Shown one piece after another: positions 26,028 to 40,100 of a DNA stretch of 64,000 nucleotides (the stretch's first letter is position 1; each line of letters starts with the position of its first letter). Location of the stretch: positions 6,777,157-6,841,156 of the forward strand of contig CM040449.1 of the NCBI GenBank assembly GCA_022749755.1. The letters are read 5' to 3'. Made by a program: the position numbers and the translations under genes. This DNA is from Azadirachta indica (taxonomy: Eukaryota > Streptophyta > Magnoliopsida > Sapindales > Meliaceae). The notes under the pieces are model-generated. The model saw only the letters and a program-made list of their open reading frames with translations. It was not told the DNA's origin and ran no database searches.

Positions 26028-29000
26028 ATGACCTGTTCCAGCACCACGCAATTTTCTCAGGAATTGAAAATATATAACAAATTTGGATGCAGTAAACTCC
26101 ATTCTGTACGTGATTTCTATCTTTCAAATTTTACATTCTTGCACAAGTAATTTCCTAAGTTTGACATGCTGAATTATATGATATCTATTTGTTTCTTATT
26201 TGCCTGCCTTTTAACAGGGTGCAACGGGAAAAGGCCGAATAGTACACATCAATCTTTCGTCACATGCTATGGTATGCTTTTCCATAAATAAAAAATTTTA
26301 CTTATTTTGTACTTGCTGTTCTCTAGCTGCCTTCTATTATTTTTGAATAGCTGTTTGTGAAATCAATTGTTATTATGAATGCCATTTTTGTGGGCATGCT
26401 TTAACGATTAATAGTATTTGGTTTCTGAAATTTCTGCATGTTGCATCTTCAGCGGCAGGATGGTTGGAGTCTTCATCTTTTAAGCCATTTATGTGGACCA
26501 ATAAATCCCATATCTTCCAACTGTAATGTTTTTGTCTGCCGCTCTGTTTTAGTACCAGGTGGAAGTGAGATTCCTGTTTTGAAATCTGCTGCTGCGGTTT
26601 TGACAAGGTATTTTTTTTTCTTTTTGTACTTCCTTATTTTTTTTTAATTTTTTTTCCGTACTCATAATGAACAATGTAAACACATTTTGAACCCTGGATC
26701 AATGGTAAATCCCCCACTACCTATAAGATTTGCAGCTCAAGCTCAATGTTTGTACGTTTTGTGAGATACTGTACCCTGGATTAGAAAAATATGTTCTTTG
26801 TGGCAGTTTTGCATTTTGTTTTCTTTTCTAATCAGCTATTTCTTTTATTTAACAGATGCTAATTCTATTATGTTCCAATAATGGTGCTTTGATGCATTTA
26901 TTTATACAGCCCAATTTATTAGACAGTGCCCAATAAAGGTGAATTTATTGGTGTTCTAGCTTCCATTTTCACCCATGAGACCATTTAATAGATATGTATC
27001 CTTTGAGTGCTTAGACCTCGTTTGACTATGGTTTTACACCTGTTCACAGTTCCTACTTTGTAATACCTGCAAATTGAACACTTATGCTCTCTCTTAACAG
27101 CTAATGTTCGCACACGTATATAAATGCAAATGCATATGTATATTGCATAGTTCTCATTTCATTTTAAGAAGTCAGGGGCAGACTATTATTGTATGCTGAT
27201 ATTTTACATCTTTTATTTTCTATAGCTATATATATCGAATATAGCATGGCATTGTATGCATAACTAGGACTGAATTTTTCTTTGACATTCCAGGTCATAT
27301 AGTACCTTACGTGGAAACCCTCTTCTACTACGATTGATCCCAGCTGTTGGCATTGTTGCCTTTGCTACATGGGGTCTTCTGCCGCTTGTGCGTCTGGCCA
27401 GGGCTATATTTCTCAATGTATTTTTCTATTCTTCTTCTACTTGTCTTTCCATTCTGTGCTGGCTGTATCTATTAATTGTCTCACTCTTCATGGAAATTTT
27501 GTGCAGAGGACTGATAGTAGTTGGAAGAAAAGTCGTACACGTTTTGTTTTGACCTCTTACCTTCAACCATTGTTGCTTTGGACGGGCATAACACTCATCT
27601 GCAGGTGTGCTTCTGCATTGCATAGAATTAACGTTGAATATTCTTTTATGTTTTCTTTTTCAAAGGCATTATATCAGTGCTGACTGCTGTGTGTATCTCA
27701 GTGAATTAGATCCACTAGTTTTACCTTCAGAAGCAAGTCAGGCCATTAAGCAACGGGTTTTGAATTTCGCACGATCATTGTCAACTGTGCTGGTGTTTGC
27801 CTATTGTTTATCAAGGTAATCGTGGTTGTCATCAAACTTGATGTCTTTCACAAATTGGCAATCAATTTGTCAAACTGTTGAATAAGTATTGTTGATAAAA
27901 AAAAATTGTCTACTGTTATAAATTCAATGTGGGTTACTCTAATGGAAAAATTTGATGACTAATTGTATCAAGGCAAATTAAGAAAACCAACAATGAATTG
28001 TAGTTTTTTGATAAGTTGGTAGCTTGCTGATTGCCTGTTCGGTTTCAATCTTTGGCCTGGTATTGGGGTTTGAGCTATGCTTTTAATTATTGCATATTAT
28101 CTTTCCGCTTGCAGCTTCATTGAACAAATACAAAAATTCTTTATGGAGTCCAATGATGGCATATCCACAGATGCAAGAAATGTAAGGCTTTATTACTTAT
28201 GCATATTGTTATTTTCAGCCTTTTCTCATCATGTTGTTATTACTTCATGATCAATAATTGTTGTGTATATGTGTGTCCTACTAAGAATCATCAAGTGATT
28301 TATATCTTAAATGTTTAGTTATGCTGCAAATCTATGTTGCTGCTGGTGCATTATTGTATTTATTGTATATTTTAATTTTTAGTTTAACTAATTTGGTAAG
28401 TTGCTAGCTGTCAGTTTTCTCTTGTTGCTTGAGGACCTGAAGGTGCATTTTTATTGGTCCAAGCAGTCATGTACCATCTTGACTTGAGTCTCCATAGACC
28501 GGGCTAAATTATCATTTTGCATGCCAACAAATGGAGGGCCATAAATTTCCAATTTTCTTCTGTTTACTTACTCATTGAGCAAGACTCTTTAGTTGGACAT
28601 GTCGAGTAAGATGGAATGACCGAGATAGGATCAGCATGTACTGAAATTTTTTGTTGGTGCCCATGTGATCTCTTGTGGACATGTTTGCAGCATGCGTTTT
28701 CTTTTCCTCAATTGTGTTAATGAATTTTGGTCAGGGAGTTATAAAATTTTAATTCAGCATATTGGGGCCACTGATGGAGTGCAGCTAACAAATCTCATTT
28801 AAGACAGTTTTTTATTTCTGTGGCAGATGGGCTTCGATTTTGCTGGGAAAGCTGTTTACACTGCAGTATGGGTTGCTGCCATATCATTGTTCATGGAGTT
28901 GCTTGGTTTCTCTACCCAGAGGTGGCTTACTGCTGGAGGTCTTGGTACTGTTTTGCTCACCCTTGCTGGTCGTGAGGTAAAGCTCAGTTTCAACTTTCAT

Positions 29001-31712
29001 TATCATAGAATTCAGAAAGCACTGCCATTTTGTTGTTCATATACCAGCAGCAAATATTATATTAAAGTGTTTCCCTTTGTTGACTAGGTGATTATCCATT
29101 TACTTGATTTCATCTATTTGATACATTCAGATATTTACAAACTTCCTTTCGAGTATAATGATCCATGCAACGCGACCATTTATGGCCAATGAATGGATCC
29201 AAACAAAGATTGAAGGCTATGAAGTTTCTGGTACCGTTGAGGTTTGTGTTTCTTTCTATTGTCAATATTTAGGAAAATGAGAGCTTAATCTTAGAGAAGA
29301 GAGATTCTTCATCTGTTTGCCTCTACCTAGACATGAGTGAGATCGTAAAATTTTGGTTCCGTGTGCCAAACAAATAAGAATGGTAATTGAAGTACTTGTC
29401 CCAAAGTTTTTATCTTTTCTAATCAAGATCAAATATTTTTTCAGCATGTGGGTTGGTGGTCGCCCACAATTATAAGAGGAGATGACCGTGAAGCAGTTCA
29501 CATCCCAAACCACAAATTCACTGTGAATGTTGTGAGGAATCTTAGCCAGAAGACTCATTGGCGCATCAAGACCCACCTTGCCATCAGTCACTTTGATGTC
29601 CATAAAGTTAATGTGAGAACTTGCATCAATACTAGTTTGTCTTACCATGAATTTTTGCAATCTAGAATTTTCTGTTGGTTCTTTGTACCGTATAACAACT
29701 TGGTCTTCCTTTTCTATCTTTAGAATATTGTAGCCGACATGCGCAAAGTTTTGGCCAAAAATCCTCAAGTAGAGCAGCAAAGGTTGCACAGAAGAGTTTT
29801 CCTTGAAAATATTGACCCAGAAAACCAGGCTCTTATGGTAAGGTTTTCATTTTTTTTTTTTGGGGGGTTTAATTAGTGTTAAGGCACTCTATACAATTTT
29901 GTTAGATATTTAAAATTTCTTTCAATTTCATGATGCAGAATGTATGAAGATGGCTCATGAAAAAATGTTGTCATGTTTATTTTTTCTTGGCCCCTGCCTT
30001 GTTTAAAACAAATGTAATTTGCTTATGATCTGTGAAAATAAGTTTGGACCTTGAAGTAGAATAAAAAGATAATTGAAGAAGATTTGTATTCATGTTTTTA
30101 TGGTGTGGAATTCATGAATGCTTGGTAGCTTGAGTATCTTGACTTTCAGTTCAGTCTCCTCACACGCCATGCAGCTTATTATTTGGGTTTACTATGTTCT
30201 TGTTTTCTCTTCTGAGAAATTTGAAAACTGTAGCACCTTTTCTCTTATTATTATTCTTATGTTTTTCCATTTTCTTGTTAGCTACGATGGTTACCTTTGT
30301 TTCAAATGTTAACCTCAATTCCTTTATCTATATGATTACAGATTCTGGTTTCTTGCTTTGTGAAAACCTCACATTTTGAGGAGTATCTCTGTGTTAAGGT
30401 AAGATTAGCAATTAATATATCCATTTTGGCCTTTACTTAGATATATTATGTGAGAGAACATCCTTAGTGGCATTAACCCTGTGTTATTTGTGATAGATAC
30501 GATAACTTCATTTGCATGGATGTTCAGAATGTTCTGGCTTTCTAGTATGCTTTGAGAGACTGCTGATATTTTCGGAGTGTACATAGCAGCCCTGTCCAAT
30601 TATTTTTTTCCTTTAATGTTATTATAATATTGTTCATTCTCTTTTTCTGTATTTTGTTTTTTTGGCTGGTTGAAAAGGTTGAGAAAATGGTCTAAACACA
30701 TGCTAGTAATTTGCTGAAGAATAGGGTTCCTATGGACGGCTCAGAGAGTTGTACCTTTGCTTGACCATTTGTTGTTGTGATTGTTCTTTTCTGTGCTTAC
30801 GATGGCAATTTATCCAGTCAGTGGTCAGTAATTATGAGTTTACCTCACGTAAAGATTTATTATTGCAATGAACAGGAAGCAATACTCTTGGATCTTCTCA
30901 GAGTTATCAGTCATCATCGGGCCCGGCTAGCCACTCCTATCCGCACAGTTCAGAAAATTTACGGCGAGCCAGACTTGGAGAATGTACCATTTGCTGACAC
31001 GATTTTCACTCGTCCTAGAGCAGCTGCTAACCGTCCATTGATGCTTATCGAACCTTCCTATAAAATCAGTAGTGATGATAAAGTTAAAGCTTCGACTCGT
31101 CCAGCAGCACGAAATGAAGAAAAAGATACAAAGGTTGAAGCAACAGCAAAAACTGACTTCGAGTCAGATTCAAAGGCTGGATCAGTACCAGTTCTTGACT
31201 CCAAAGGGGATAAGGTAACATTGTCAGCTACCTCCACAGCCAGCACAAAGTCCCAAAGTGGGACTTTGGTGCCTGATATCATCGACAATGAAGATCAGCC
31301 AAATGAAAACATTGGAGATGCTCGGAAGAAGATGGGCCCAATAAATTCTGAAGATATAAATCGAGGAGGGGAAATATCTGAGAAGTCTCCAGCTACTGAT
31401 CGAGAATCTGCCAGTGAAAAAACTGATCCTTCATTGATTCCACCAGCAAAGCTAGACATCGAGAGATCTGTTGCTTCACAATCCATTCCCAGGACTCCCT
31501 TGGAAGAAAACATTGTTCTTGGTGTTGCTCTAGATGGCTCAAAACGAATACTTCCAATTGAGGAAGAAATGGCAGTATCTCCTATCCCAGCAGAATCGAA
31601 AGAGTTGGCTGCCAGTCGGAATGGAAATGGGAATGGTTCTCCACCCAGTGGTGGCAAGGACAAGAAAGATGGCCAGATGCATTCAGTTCCGGGAGCCAAT
31701 CAAACTGACTAG
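26028..31712 (+). CDS. MSL2/3: Mechanosensitive channel, MscS-like, chloroplastic (MSL2/MSL3 type)
   Basis: Tension-gated channel of the plastid inner envelope that controls plastid size, shape and division. Coding exons: 26028-26105, 26218-26271, 26453-26607, 27294-27417, 27507-27604, 27666-27815, 28115-28181, 28827-28976, 29131-29241, 29445-29612, 29724-29837, 30342-30398, 30876-31712; 2163 bases, 720 residues. The N-terminal ~95 residues are Ser-rich with few acidic residues, fitting a transit peptide. Hydrophobic segments lie near 106-127, 150-168, 205-219 and 252-268; the pore-lining segment with Gly/Ala spacing ([18 protein letters not shown]) lies at about 275-292. It is followed by the MscS core PFMANEWIQ and the beta-domain with HIPNHKF. 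Residues after about 485 are low-complexity, rich in Ser, Lys, Glu and Asp. Slightly longer than the Arabidopsis proteins. MSL2 and MSL3 cannot be told apart here. Confidence 0.94.
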
Positions 31713-31899
31713 CGGGTTAAAGGATAATGAAAATACTGATATCATCGCGACTTATACATACTGTTTTCTATTGATATTATTGTGCAGAAATGCATGCAGC
31801 TGTGTTTTTAAAAGCTGTCATGCTGCTGTGCTGTGTATACATCTCTCATCACCACTTCTCTGTAAATAATTGTCAACCCAAGCCCAAGATGTCGGAGTC

Positions 31900-32454
31900 G
31901 GCCTATACGTCCACTTAGTCTTGGGTATGATCCATGTTTCAATTGTCACAAAAAGTGACGCACTGTTGAAAATCTAATTATTAGCTATATCCTTTTCACT
32001 CTCTATTTATCATGACTTGGTAGGAGTCGAAGTTTCATCTAATGTCATCGATAATGATTCATAACACAGTAAGTAGTTTAGGAGATTGATTTCCTAGCAC
32101 CAACCGGCAGGATATGAGCAGTTGAGTAAAAGTAGAATCTGTGCAACTTAAAATTCGGGCAAATTAAAAAAAATGCCCAACTCTTACCATTCTAATTAAG
32201 TCATAAAACGAAGTGCTTTTTTTTTTTTTTTTCCACCTTAATTTATCAATTCGCAAGACAAGTAAATAATGCTCTTTTTGTTTGACAAACTATATTGGGA
32301 CTAAATTAATATATTCAAAATTGACGTATATTGGAGGGCCTCAAATAAAATGAAACCTCAACTAGGAAGAAGAAATCAAAACTGTGACAATATACAACCT
32401 ATAAAAATGAAAACAAAAGTATTTGCATTGAAACTCCTGTAGATCAAAATTTAA
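31900..32454. other. Short intergenic region between convergent genes
   Basis: 3' flanks of the channel gene (+) and the O-fucosyltransferase gene (-). It contains a poly-T run near 32218-32232 and no coding sequence. Confidence 0.55.
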
Positions 32455-35400
32455 TTAAGCTTTGAGTGCTTGACACATGCAATCGGGAGCAGGATATGTA
32501 TAAATGGACTGTTTCGTTTTTCTCAGCCTTATCTGTCCCTGTCTATTTTTATGCCCGTTAAGGACTGCTTCCCGAAACTCCGTCCAGTCCATGTTCTTGT
32601 TCAAGAAGAGCTTCCCCAGCAACATCATGTTTGGTCTTATGGTCTTCAAATTCAAGTACGATCGATGTCCAACCTGATAACAAAATTACTTTTTACAATC
32701 TTATTTACAGAATTCGAATGGCTTGAATTTTAAGATTAAAAATTCCTGAGAAAAATATTCTTTACCAGAGCATTGTGCATGTTTCCTGGAGAAGCAGAAA
32801 TGAAGATGTCACTCTGCATGCTAACGTAATAATCTACGGCAGCCAATAAAGAAGCCTTGCCATCAACCATGGCTAATTCCTCTGCAGAAACAATGCTCTT
32901 CTTGTCTTCCAACAAGGGAAACAGTTTTTGTAAAGTTGAGATCCTAGCTTTTCCACCGTAAACCTGAAAATTAACATGGTTCTTTCTTTCATATCTCAAG
33001 CTCTTCGCAAAGAACAATCAAATTCCAATTGTAACTGAGGATGCATACAACAGATCACAAAAACATCCCACTTGTCAACCCCTAAATGAATAGATGGAAC
33101 TTTCAGTTTCAACAGAGAAGATAGAAGGAAAACCTTGTGTGAAGCAAGGTAGAGGCGCGTGCCATTGTTGAAGCCCAAAGCCGCTAGCAGCAACCCAATT
33201 TCTTCTGGAGTCAATGGGCAACGGCCCTGATTTCTCAGCTCCTCATCAGTGAACTGCAAGTTTAAGACCCTACCCTGCCAAAGTACTTGGCGATACTTTG
33301 CTAGAGCAAGTTTTTCAGCTTTACCCCCACCAAAATCACAGGCTGAATGAGCGGCCATATCCTGCATAAAGTTAGGTTAGAGAAAATATAACAATTAACT
33401 CAGAAACATGAAATTGATACGAAGAAACCAAATTGATCTAAGAGATACCCAATAACAAATAAATTAAAAGGCTCTCATCAAGGAAATACTTAATCAACAA
33501 AATTTGGGTGGTTGTTACTGTAATAGCAAAACTAACACATTTGATGCTGTTCTCAATATTTGGTTACGGCACACATGGTGAATGGATACCTTTGATACTT
33601 CCATCAAGTTTTATCCCTTGAGACTTAGAATAATTTGTTATATCTAGGTCATATGATCCACAGACAATATTTTTATGTTCTCAAAAACAATCCACCAAGA
33701 CATTTCCCGTAAAATTAAATACAGGATTCAATTATATGGTCCAAGTTTCACCTGGAAAATTAGTCCTAAATGAAAAGAATATATTGTACATGTAATAGTT
33801 CTTTCGATGATTATAGGAAAGGATGTTCGTACTTTATCGAAGCGAAGATGTAACACAACAAACTTTCCAACTCCTGTGCCTTCAGTGTCACTCATTCTTT
33901 CATTAGGAAACTCAGTCCCTAAAGCTTGAAGCTTTCTAGGTGGGCGGCGGAGGCGATGAACAATTGTTTCTCCCAACCTTCTGATATGGTGAACGAAAAC
34001 TAAAGCTTGAAAGTTGACTTTACAACGTAGGCGCTGGATATTTGTTGGCAAGTTGTCAAAAGCCAAACGATGAGAAAATGGGGCAATAGCTGCAATCCCA
34101 TAACTGCAAGATAAAACTATTACTTACCATGATAATCAATTTTTTTAAAGTACTTAAAAAATATTGGTATATGTTAAAGAATAAACACCCTTCTATATCG
34201 TCAGACATCTAGATCAAACTACGAAAAAACTGATATGAATGTATTACAGAATAAAATCCACTAGGTTAAACACATATTGACAGCTATTCCATCAAAATCT
34301 AGAAATCAGGACATTAGATCAAAAAAGATCTCCAAAAAACAAGAGGTCTTCCTTGATAAAGCAAAATTTCTTCTTATAAAACTGCAGTCAATTTCAAATT
34401 GTAAGATCTTACATCTCAGAGGCAGTTAAACCAACTCTAGGATACAAACTAACCTTCTTCTGATAGATAAAAGAAAATGAGATGACAGGCTCTCGGTTAA
34501 AACAGATAATTTCTGTAAAACTAAAAAAAAGAGGGATAAAAAAATCACTAACCTCTGTAATACGGGCAGGACATTTTCCAGATACCAGTTAGCAGAAGCA
34601 TGGACAGGTGCTGTTTTAATTCTAGTAGCTCGTATACCAGTTGCATAATATTCCCGGGAGCTCCAAGAGTATTTGCTAGGTAGCTCTTTAACTATAGAAA
34701 TTTCATCATGCAAGGAAGAAATAAAGTGATCCACATCAAATATATCTGAGAAAGAGCTGCAGAAGCAAAAATAATTTGACATAAATGGCTAATTTTAGAT
34801 AGGAGAATAGAATAATAAGATGGGTTCAAAAGAAAGCTTACTCATGAAATACCTTGAATCTTGCCAAACTGGATTTACTTCAAGGTGTGGGATCACCAGG
34901 GTTGCATTCATTATTTTGGCAAGAGCAACTGCATCGCATATCTTGGTAGTAAGAAAAAAAGGAAGTCAACAACAAAATCACTTATTCAAACATATATTTC
35001 AAAAATCATTACAATGAAAAATCATATACCATATTGAAATTTTTAATATTGCATAACTTATGAAATAAACAGGTTTGTAAACTAGTTACTAACCCCCATT
35101 CTTTGCTGATTTAATCCACCATCAAGAAATATTTGAATATAGCCTTGAGATTTCTTCGGCAAAGCTACCAGAAACAATTACAAATAAATGAGATAAAAAA
35201 TAATATTACAATAAGAACCAGCATAACAATTGTCATTATTACAGCAACGATAACTCCTCATAGATTCATTTTGTATTAAATTTAAAAGTTGCAATAAATA
35301 TATAAAACTATTTGATCTATACAAATAAATTTGCGTATACACTACAAACAAGCTCTATATTTGAGCTCTTTCCAACAACAACAACAACAATAATAAATCC

Positions 35401-35606
35401 TGCTCTCTAATCAGCTTGAATTTGAGAGCTTATCAACTAAAGAATGTAAAATAGCAACAGTTAGACAGTGATTGACGCTTACAAGCAGAAGTTGTAAATT
35501 CAGCACAAGGTTTCCATCCTTGGTAGGCCAAGGGAGACCAGAGTTCAGATTGTTGTTTAATTGGCTGAAAGAAGAAATGATACGTGAAAAAGGAACTAAA
35601 ATCAGA

Positions 35607-35642
<36 letters not shown>

Positions 35643-35936
35643 CGACTTGGAAGAGAACTTACGACTTGTCTATTTAAAGCGCCCTTCAGCAGAGACAAAT
35701 GCCTAGGTCTTGGCGCATTCCACTCCTGCATTAGCAATCATTATAAATCTCAGAAGCTCTGAAAAGTAAAATGAAATCGGAGTGTCAGAGAGCATGAAAC
35801 GTACGGAGAACATGGAAGGAGAGGCTCGGCTCAACGGACTGAACAGATTTGGAACGAAAATTGGCAAGAGAATTACAAAAAGACCAGCGAAAGCCATTCT
35901 CTGAGAGTGATTCTGATGATGGTAGAAGAGCTTCAT
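32455..35936 (-). CDS. GDP-fucose protein O-fucosyltransferase family protein (DUF246)
   Basis: Golgi type II membrane protein predicted to transfer fucose to protein or pectic acceptors; the substrate of this member is unknown to me. Exons from 5': 35805-35936, 35663-35725, 35483-35564, 35094-35164, 34853-34941, 34553-34756, 33833-34103, 33134-33361, 32766-32963, 32455-32673; 1557 bases, 518 residues. A short basic/His-rich N-terminus precedes one signal anchor (about 14-33, MAFAGLFVILLPIF...). Family landmarks are clear: GWKPC, FLDGGLNQQRMGICDAV, the LVIPHLEVNPVW segment, VVLHLRFDKDM with the conserved Arg, CDFGGGKAEK, and the C-terminal GNMHNAL...GHR. All splice phases close. Intron 2 carries a 30-base AT microsatellite. 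Confidence 0.92.
35609..35638. repeat. (AT)15 microsatellite
   Basis: Fifteen AT units lie in the second intron of the O-fucosyltransferase gene, 25 bases from its 5' splice site. Likely variable in length. Confidence 0.95.
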
Positions 35937-36009
35937 CTGTTAATTAGGAGTTTAGATGCTAAAATTCTACGTTTCTAACCCTAAATTCATCAGATTTATT
36001 AGTTGATTA

Positions 36010-37173
36010 GTTAGTTGGAAAATTGGAGAGAAAGATTTTTAAGTTGGGAACTGATAACAGGTGTACAAAGCGACTGTGAAGTGGCGCTTACATAGAAATG
36101 AAGGTGTCATCCACGTAGATATGGAGATCTTGCTACGAGAAATATAAGAGAACGCTTTAACCGAAGAACAGAAAGAAAACGAAATTATATCCTGCGGCCA
36201 TCCTCACTTGAGGATTTGTGTAACGGAATCCAACGGCTTATAATAGACTTATTTGTTCGGCGAGAAAGCGCCCAACCACCACTCTTTTTTTTTTTTTACT
36301 CCCTTGTTTTAATAATTTTGTTGATACGGTGACGAAAATATGTAACGTTCTTTTATTTATAGATCTATATATATATATAAATATATTTGTTTTTTTTTTT
36401 TAATTTTTGAACACTGATGTAATTATATTTGTTTGGAAGTAAACCAAAATTTATTTTTATATGCAATCAAGTACGGTAATGTTCGATAATTTATATTTAA
36501 CTTGAACAATGAAAAATTGCCAATCTGTTAATATTGAGAAAAAAAAAGCTGCCCCAAAGCAGAGAATCAAACTCGGGTAATTGAGGGTAGTTTTATTTTC
36601 ATTAGTATTAAAAATCAAAGAAGGATTCTACACCCATAACTTAATTGGGGAATCAAAATTTGATAATGGGAAAAATACGAACATATCAAACCGTGGTGCT
36701 ACTCCACTACTATTGGATTCATGCTCGACTATGTAGCCTCATTATATAAAATATGGCATCGTATTAATATGTGAGGCGTTGCACTAAAAGATCAAGAGCT
36801 GATATTTCGCTACCACTAAAATTAAGGAAAATTGATACCTGTTCTCGTACTACTATTGCCCTGATTGATTCTTGTCATGATATGAGATTTAGTTTTGAGT
36901 CAAAGAAATACCGTCATAGAAACGAATATAGTAAACTAATTTTGGTGATTATATTTGCTTGATGAGAGCATAACTTCACTGACTCGTTAAATACCAGGCG
37001 TGTAACCAATTTCCCCTAATACGTCATTCCCGTAGTAACTGCAGTCAACAGAGCCATGGACATTATTCACAACATGGCACACAAATAGCTACGGAGATCC
37101 AGACAGACTGTGTCAAGAAATTATATTGAGACCAAAAAAAAAAAAATGAGAGAAGAAAACTCATCTACATGCC
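36010..37173. other. Intergenic region
   Basis: Upstream flank of the O-fucosyltransferase gene and downstream flank of the SUMO-protease gene. TCCAACGGCTT at 36226-36236 resembles an MSA core but misses the last position. No coding frame is supported. Confidence 0.55.
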
Positions 37174-40100
37174 TCAGACATGAAAATCCTTTGACAGGTC
37201 TCCCTTCAGATCTTCCCCTTCAAAAGTGAGCCGTGGCCTTTTTGCAGCTTGCGGCTCGTATGACTCTACCAGAACGTCTTCATGTAACCTTTGTTCAAAC
37301 AAATTTGGATGCTGGTCTGATGTTTTCGGATGTTGTTGGCATGAGGGAATGTCCATTCCCTCCATATTGTCATTGTTGTTACACATTTTATCTGGTTCCT
37401 TGGAACATTCAACTGCCAATGTCTGCAGCATCTGGCTAGGGATAGACGCTGGAGCTTCTGTGAAACACCCAATGTTGTCCGTTGATGGACATCTTTGTTG
37501 CTCTATTCTCCCAGCAGCCTCTAGAAGTGGGGTATTTTCAATTATCCCCACATCTTCTGAGTCATCAGAGGCACATAATGATGTTTCCGAAGATTTAACG
37601 CCATGCTCCCCTTGCAAACAGATTTCTGGGTTCCATGAAGCCTCAGTTCCAAAATCTCTAGACGGATACCGAATGTTATCATCTTGAGGTGTGAGTTCAG
37701 TCATCTGATGGAAACCATTATCTGCAGATGCCAAAAATCCATATCCCTCGTCTGTTTCCATGTCATCCTGTCATAATCAGAAAATAAAGGGGGAAAATGG
37801 CATTTAATGTGCAGGTAATGCAGTCAACAACTTCCCAGGAACTTCATTTGAACCTGCTTCCCATAGAGTCCCTATGTATCTAAACATGGTTTTCAAAATC
37901 ATTCTGACAGCTATTTCCAATCTTGTTTTATTCTGTTATGAGCAGAAGGTTCACTTTAATTTGGTGGTAACATATTAAATCAACATAAATGACCTTGTAA
38001 CTGGTTAGAAGTAAAAACCACCCAACAGGATCACAAAGAAAATACCTCTCTTGTTGATACATCACCATTGAGATGATAATAAGAAGATGTCTGGCCATAA
38101 GATTGATATTCTGCAAGTAATGATGTTGTAGCTCCTGGCTCAATAAACTCCCTGAGAACCAATCCAGAATCATTAACACACCGCAGATTCCTCATCGAAT
38201 TTGCTCCTAATAGAGTGATTCCGATGCCCTGGCTAGCCTGGGAATTTGATAAATTTCCCTGCTGAGTTATTGTGGCATTGCATTCCTCTGATAGAAACTC
38301 CACACCCATTTCATTCTGATTATTTTCTGGAAATCTTGAGAGTTGGTGTTTATCATGACAAACATTTGATTTGGCTTCCTCAGAACGATTTTGAAGAAGC
38401 CCAAAAATTAACCTCTCAATAAGAGTACGTTTAAGAGAAGCCTCAGCAGGTGGAAACCAATTCACATTAAGCTGGAAAAATATAAGTAATGAATACAGCC
38501 AAACATTTACGAGATAAAACAAATGGAGTAGCCAGGACATTGGGTAAAAACAGAAAGTTAAGCAGATCACTCACAAAGCTAGAGTATGTGGTCAACTTGA
38601 ATGGGTTGAAACAAACAGGAGCTTCAGCCAGAAAGAGCTCCAAATAGTGGAGCAAGAACAGGCCACAATCAAATGAATTTTCCTGCTGTGGGAGCTGACA
38701 ACATGGAATTAACTGTCAGGACAAGAAGAGAAGTCTACATACAAACTCACTTCAGAGAGAGAAGAATGGGAAGGGGGAAGAGGAAAAAGCCCCTAGGTTA
38801 AGAAACTGATAATAAATCGGTAGTAAACATATGAAAATACAGGATGCAGATACAACCAGTGGATCAAACTCTTTCACGTCATCACTTCCCTAATAACTAA
38901 GCCGCAATACAGCTTTTTATGGCAATCCTTTTCTATAACTCCACTCTAAAGAAGGCGACAAATGTAAATGAAATTCAATACCTCAAGTGGGACAAACCGC
39001 AAGTTCAAGAATTTTGAAGAAATGTCTTCTGATGCATCCTTGTGTCTCTCTTTCCATTCTTCATACAAGTAACTGTTGTTTTAACATGAAAGTTATGTGT
39101 CAATAAAATTCAAAGCATAACGTCTGAGAATGAATGAAAACATAAGCTTTTACCAAAAAATATAAATTATTTATGGTACTGAAAGATAAAACATAATAAG
39201 ATGTAACTAATAAGCGTTAATGCTACTACATATTTCAATAAGATACAAAAAACAGTTTCATTATTATCCTACCATAGAAAAAGTTAATAGTCTCATTGCA
39301 GTCGAATATCAACACCACTACAGATGAATTTCAGAATAATCTTTTCCAAAAGTAGAACTAGCATAGATGTGAAAACACTAAAATAGTTTCACAGGACATT
39401 CTCAGTAACCATAGACTATCTTAACTCTTAGAAGCTCAATTTTACACGAAAAACAAATGTACAATAGTGATAAAAGATGATATGATAGAAAAAGAAACAG
39501 ATATTTATATATGAGACAAAACTTAAGCTTATAGACAAGAGCCAACATTAACAACAAACACAAGCACAACCCATCATAGTGAAACTCAAACACTAGACCA
39601 CTCATTCAACCTTGTTTTCAAACCATGTTCACTTATCACTTGTCCCATAAGTTTAAGCTACAAAAAGTTAATATTTGAGCTCCAACACAAGACAGAATGA
39701 AGTATTACAGTATTAACACATAATATGAACTAAAAGCTTCAAGATACCTTTGAACAAGATTTTTAAGGCCTGCATGAGTTCCTTTGATAGAATCCATATG
39801 CAAAATACATGGTAGCTTCTCCAACTTGTCCAATTCTTCATCTGAAAAGAGATATAAAGTACATGAACGAGGGTAGATTTCGAAATAAAACATCATGTAT
39901 TCTAACATGAACTAACCTTTAAATGCAGCCACATCTCCAGGATGACATATGATTATCAAACTCCAGTGAAGACTGTCACAAAATGCATGTAGAAGTCATA
40001 TATGCAACCGAATTCATATGGGACAGCTTTTTACAAGAAAATAAGCTTCACTAAGCTAAACTCTTACTTGAAGTTTACAGGAATGAAAATGTAATCTTTT

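Noticed and set aside
29262..29789. 175-codon open frame on the minus strand
   Set aside because: It lies antisense to channel-gene exons and introns and is a shadow of the conserved MscS coding sequence.
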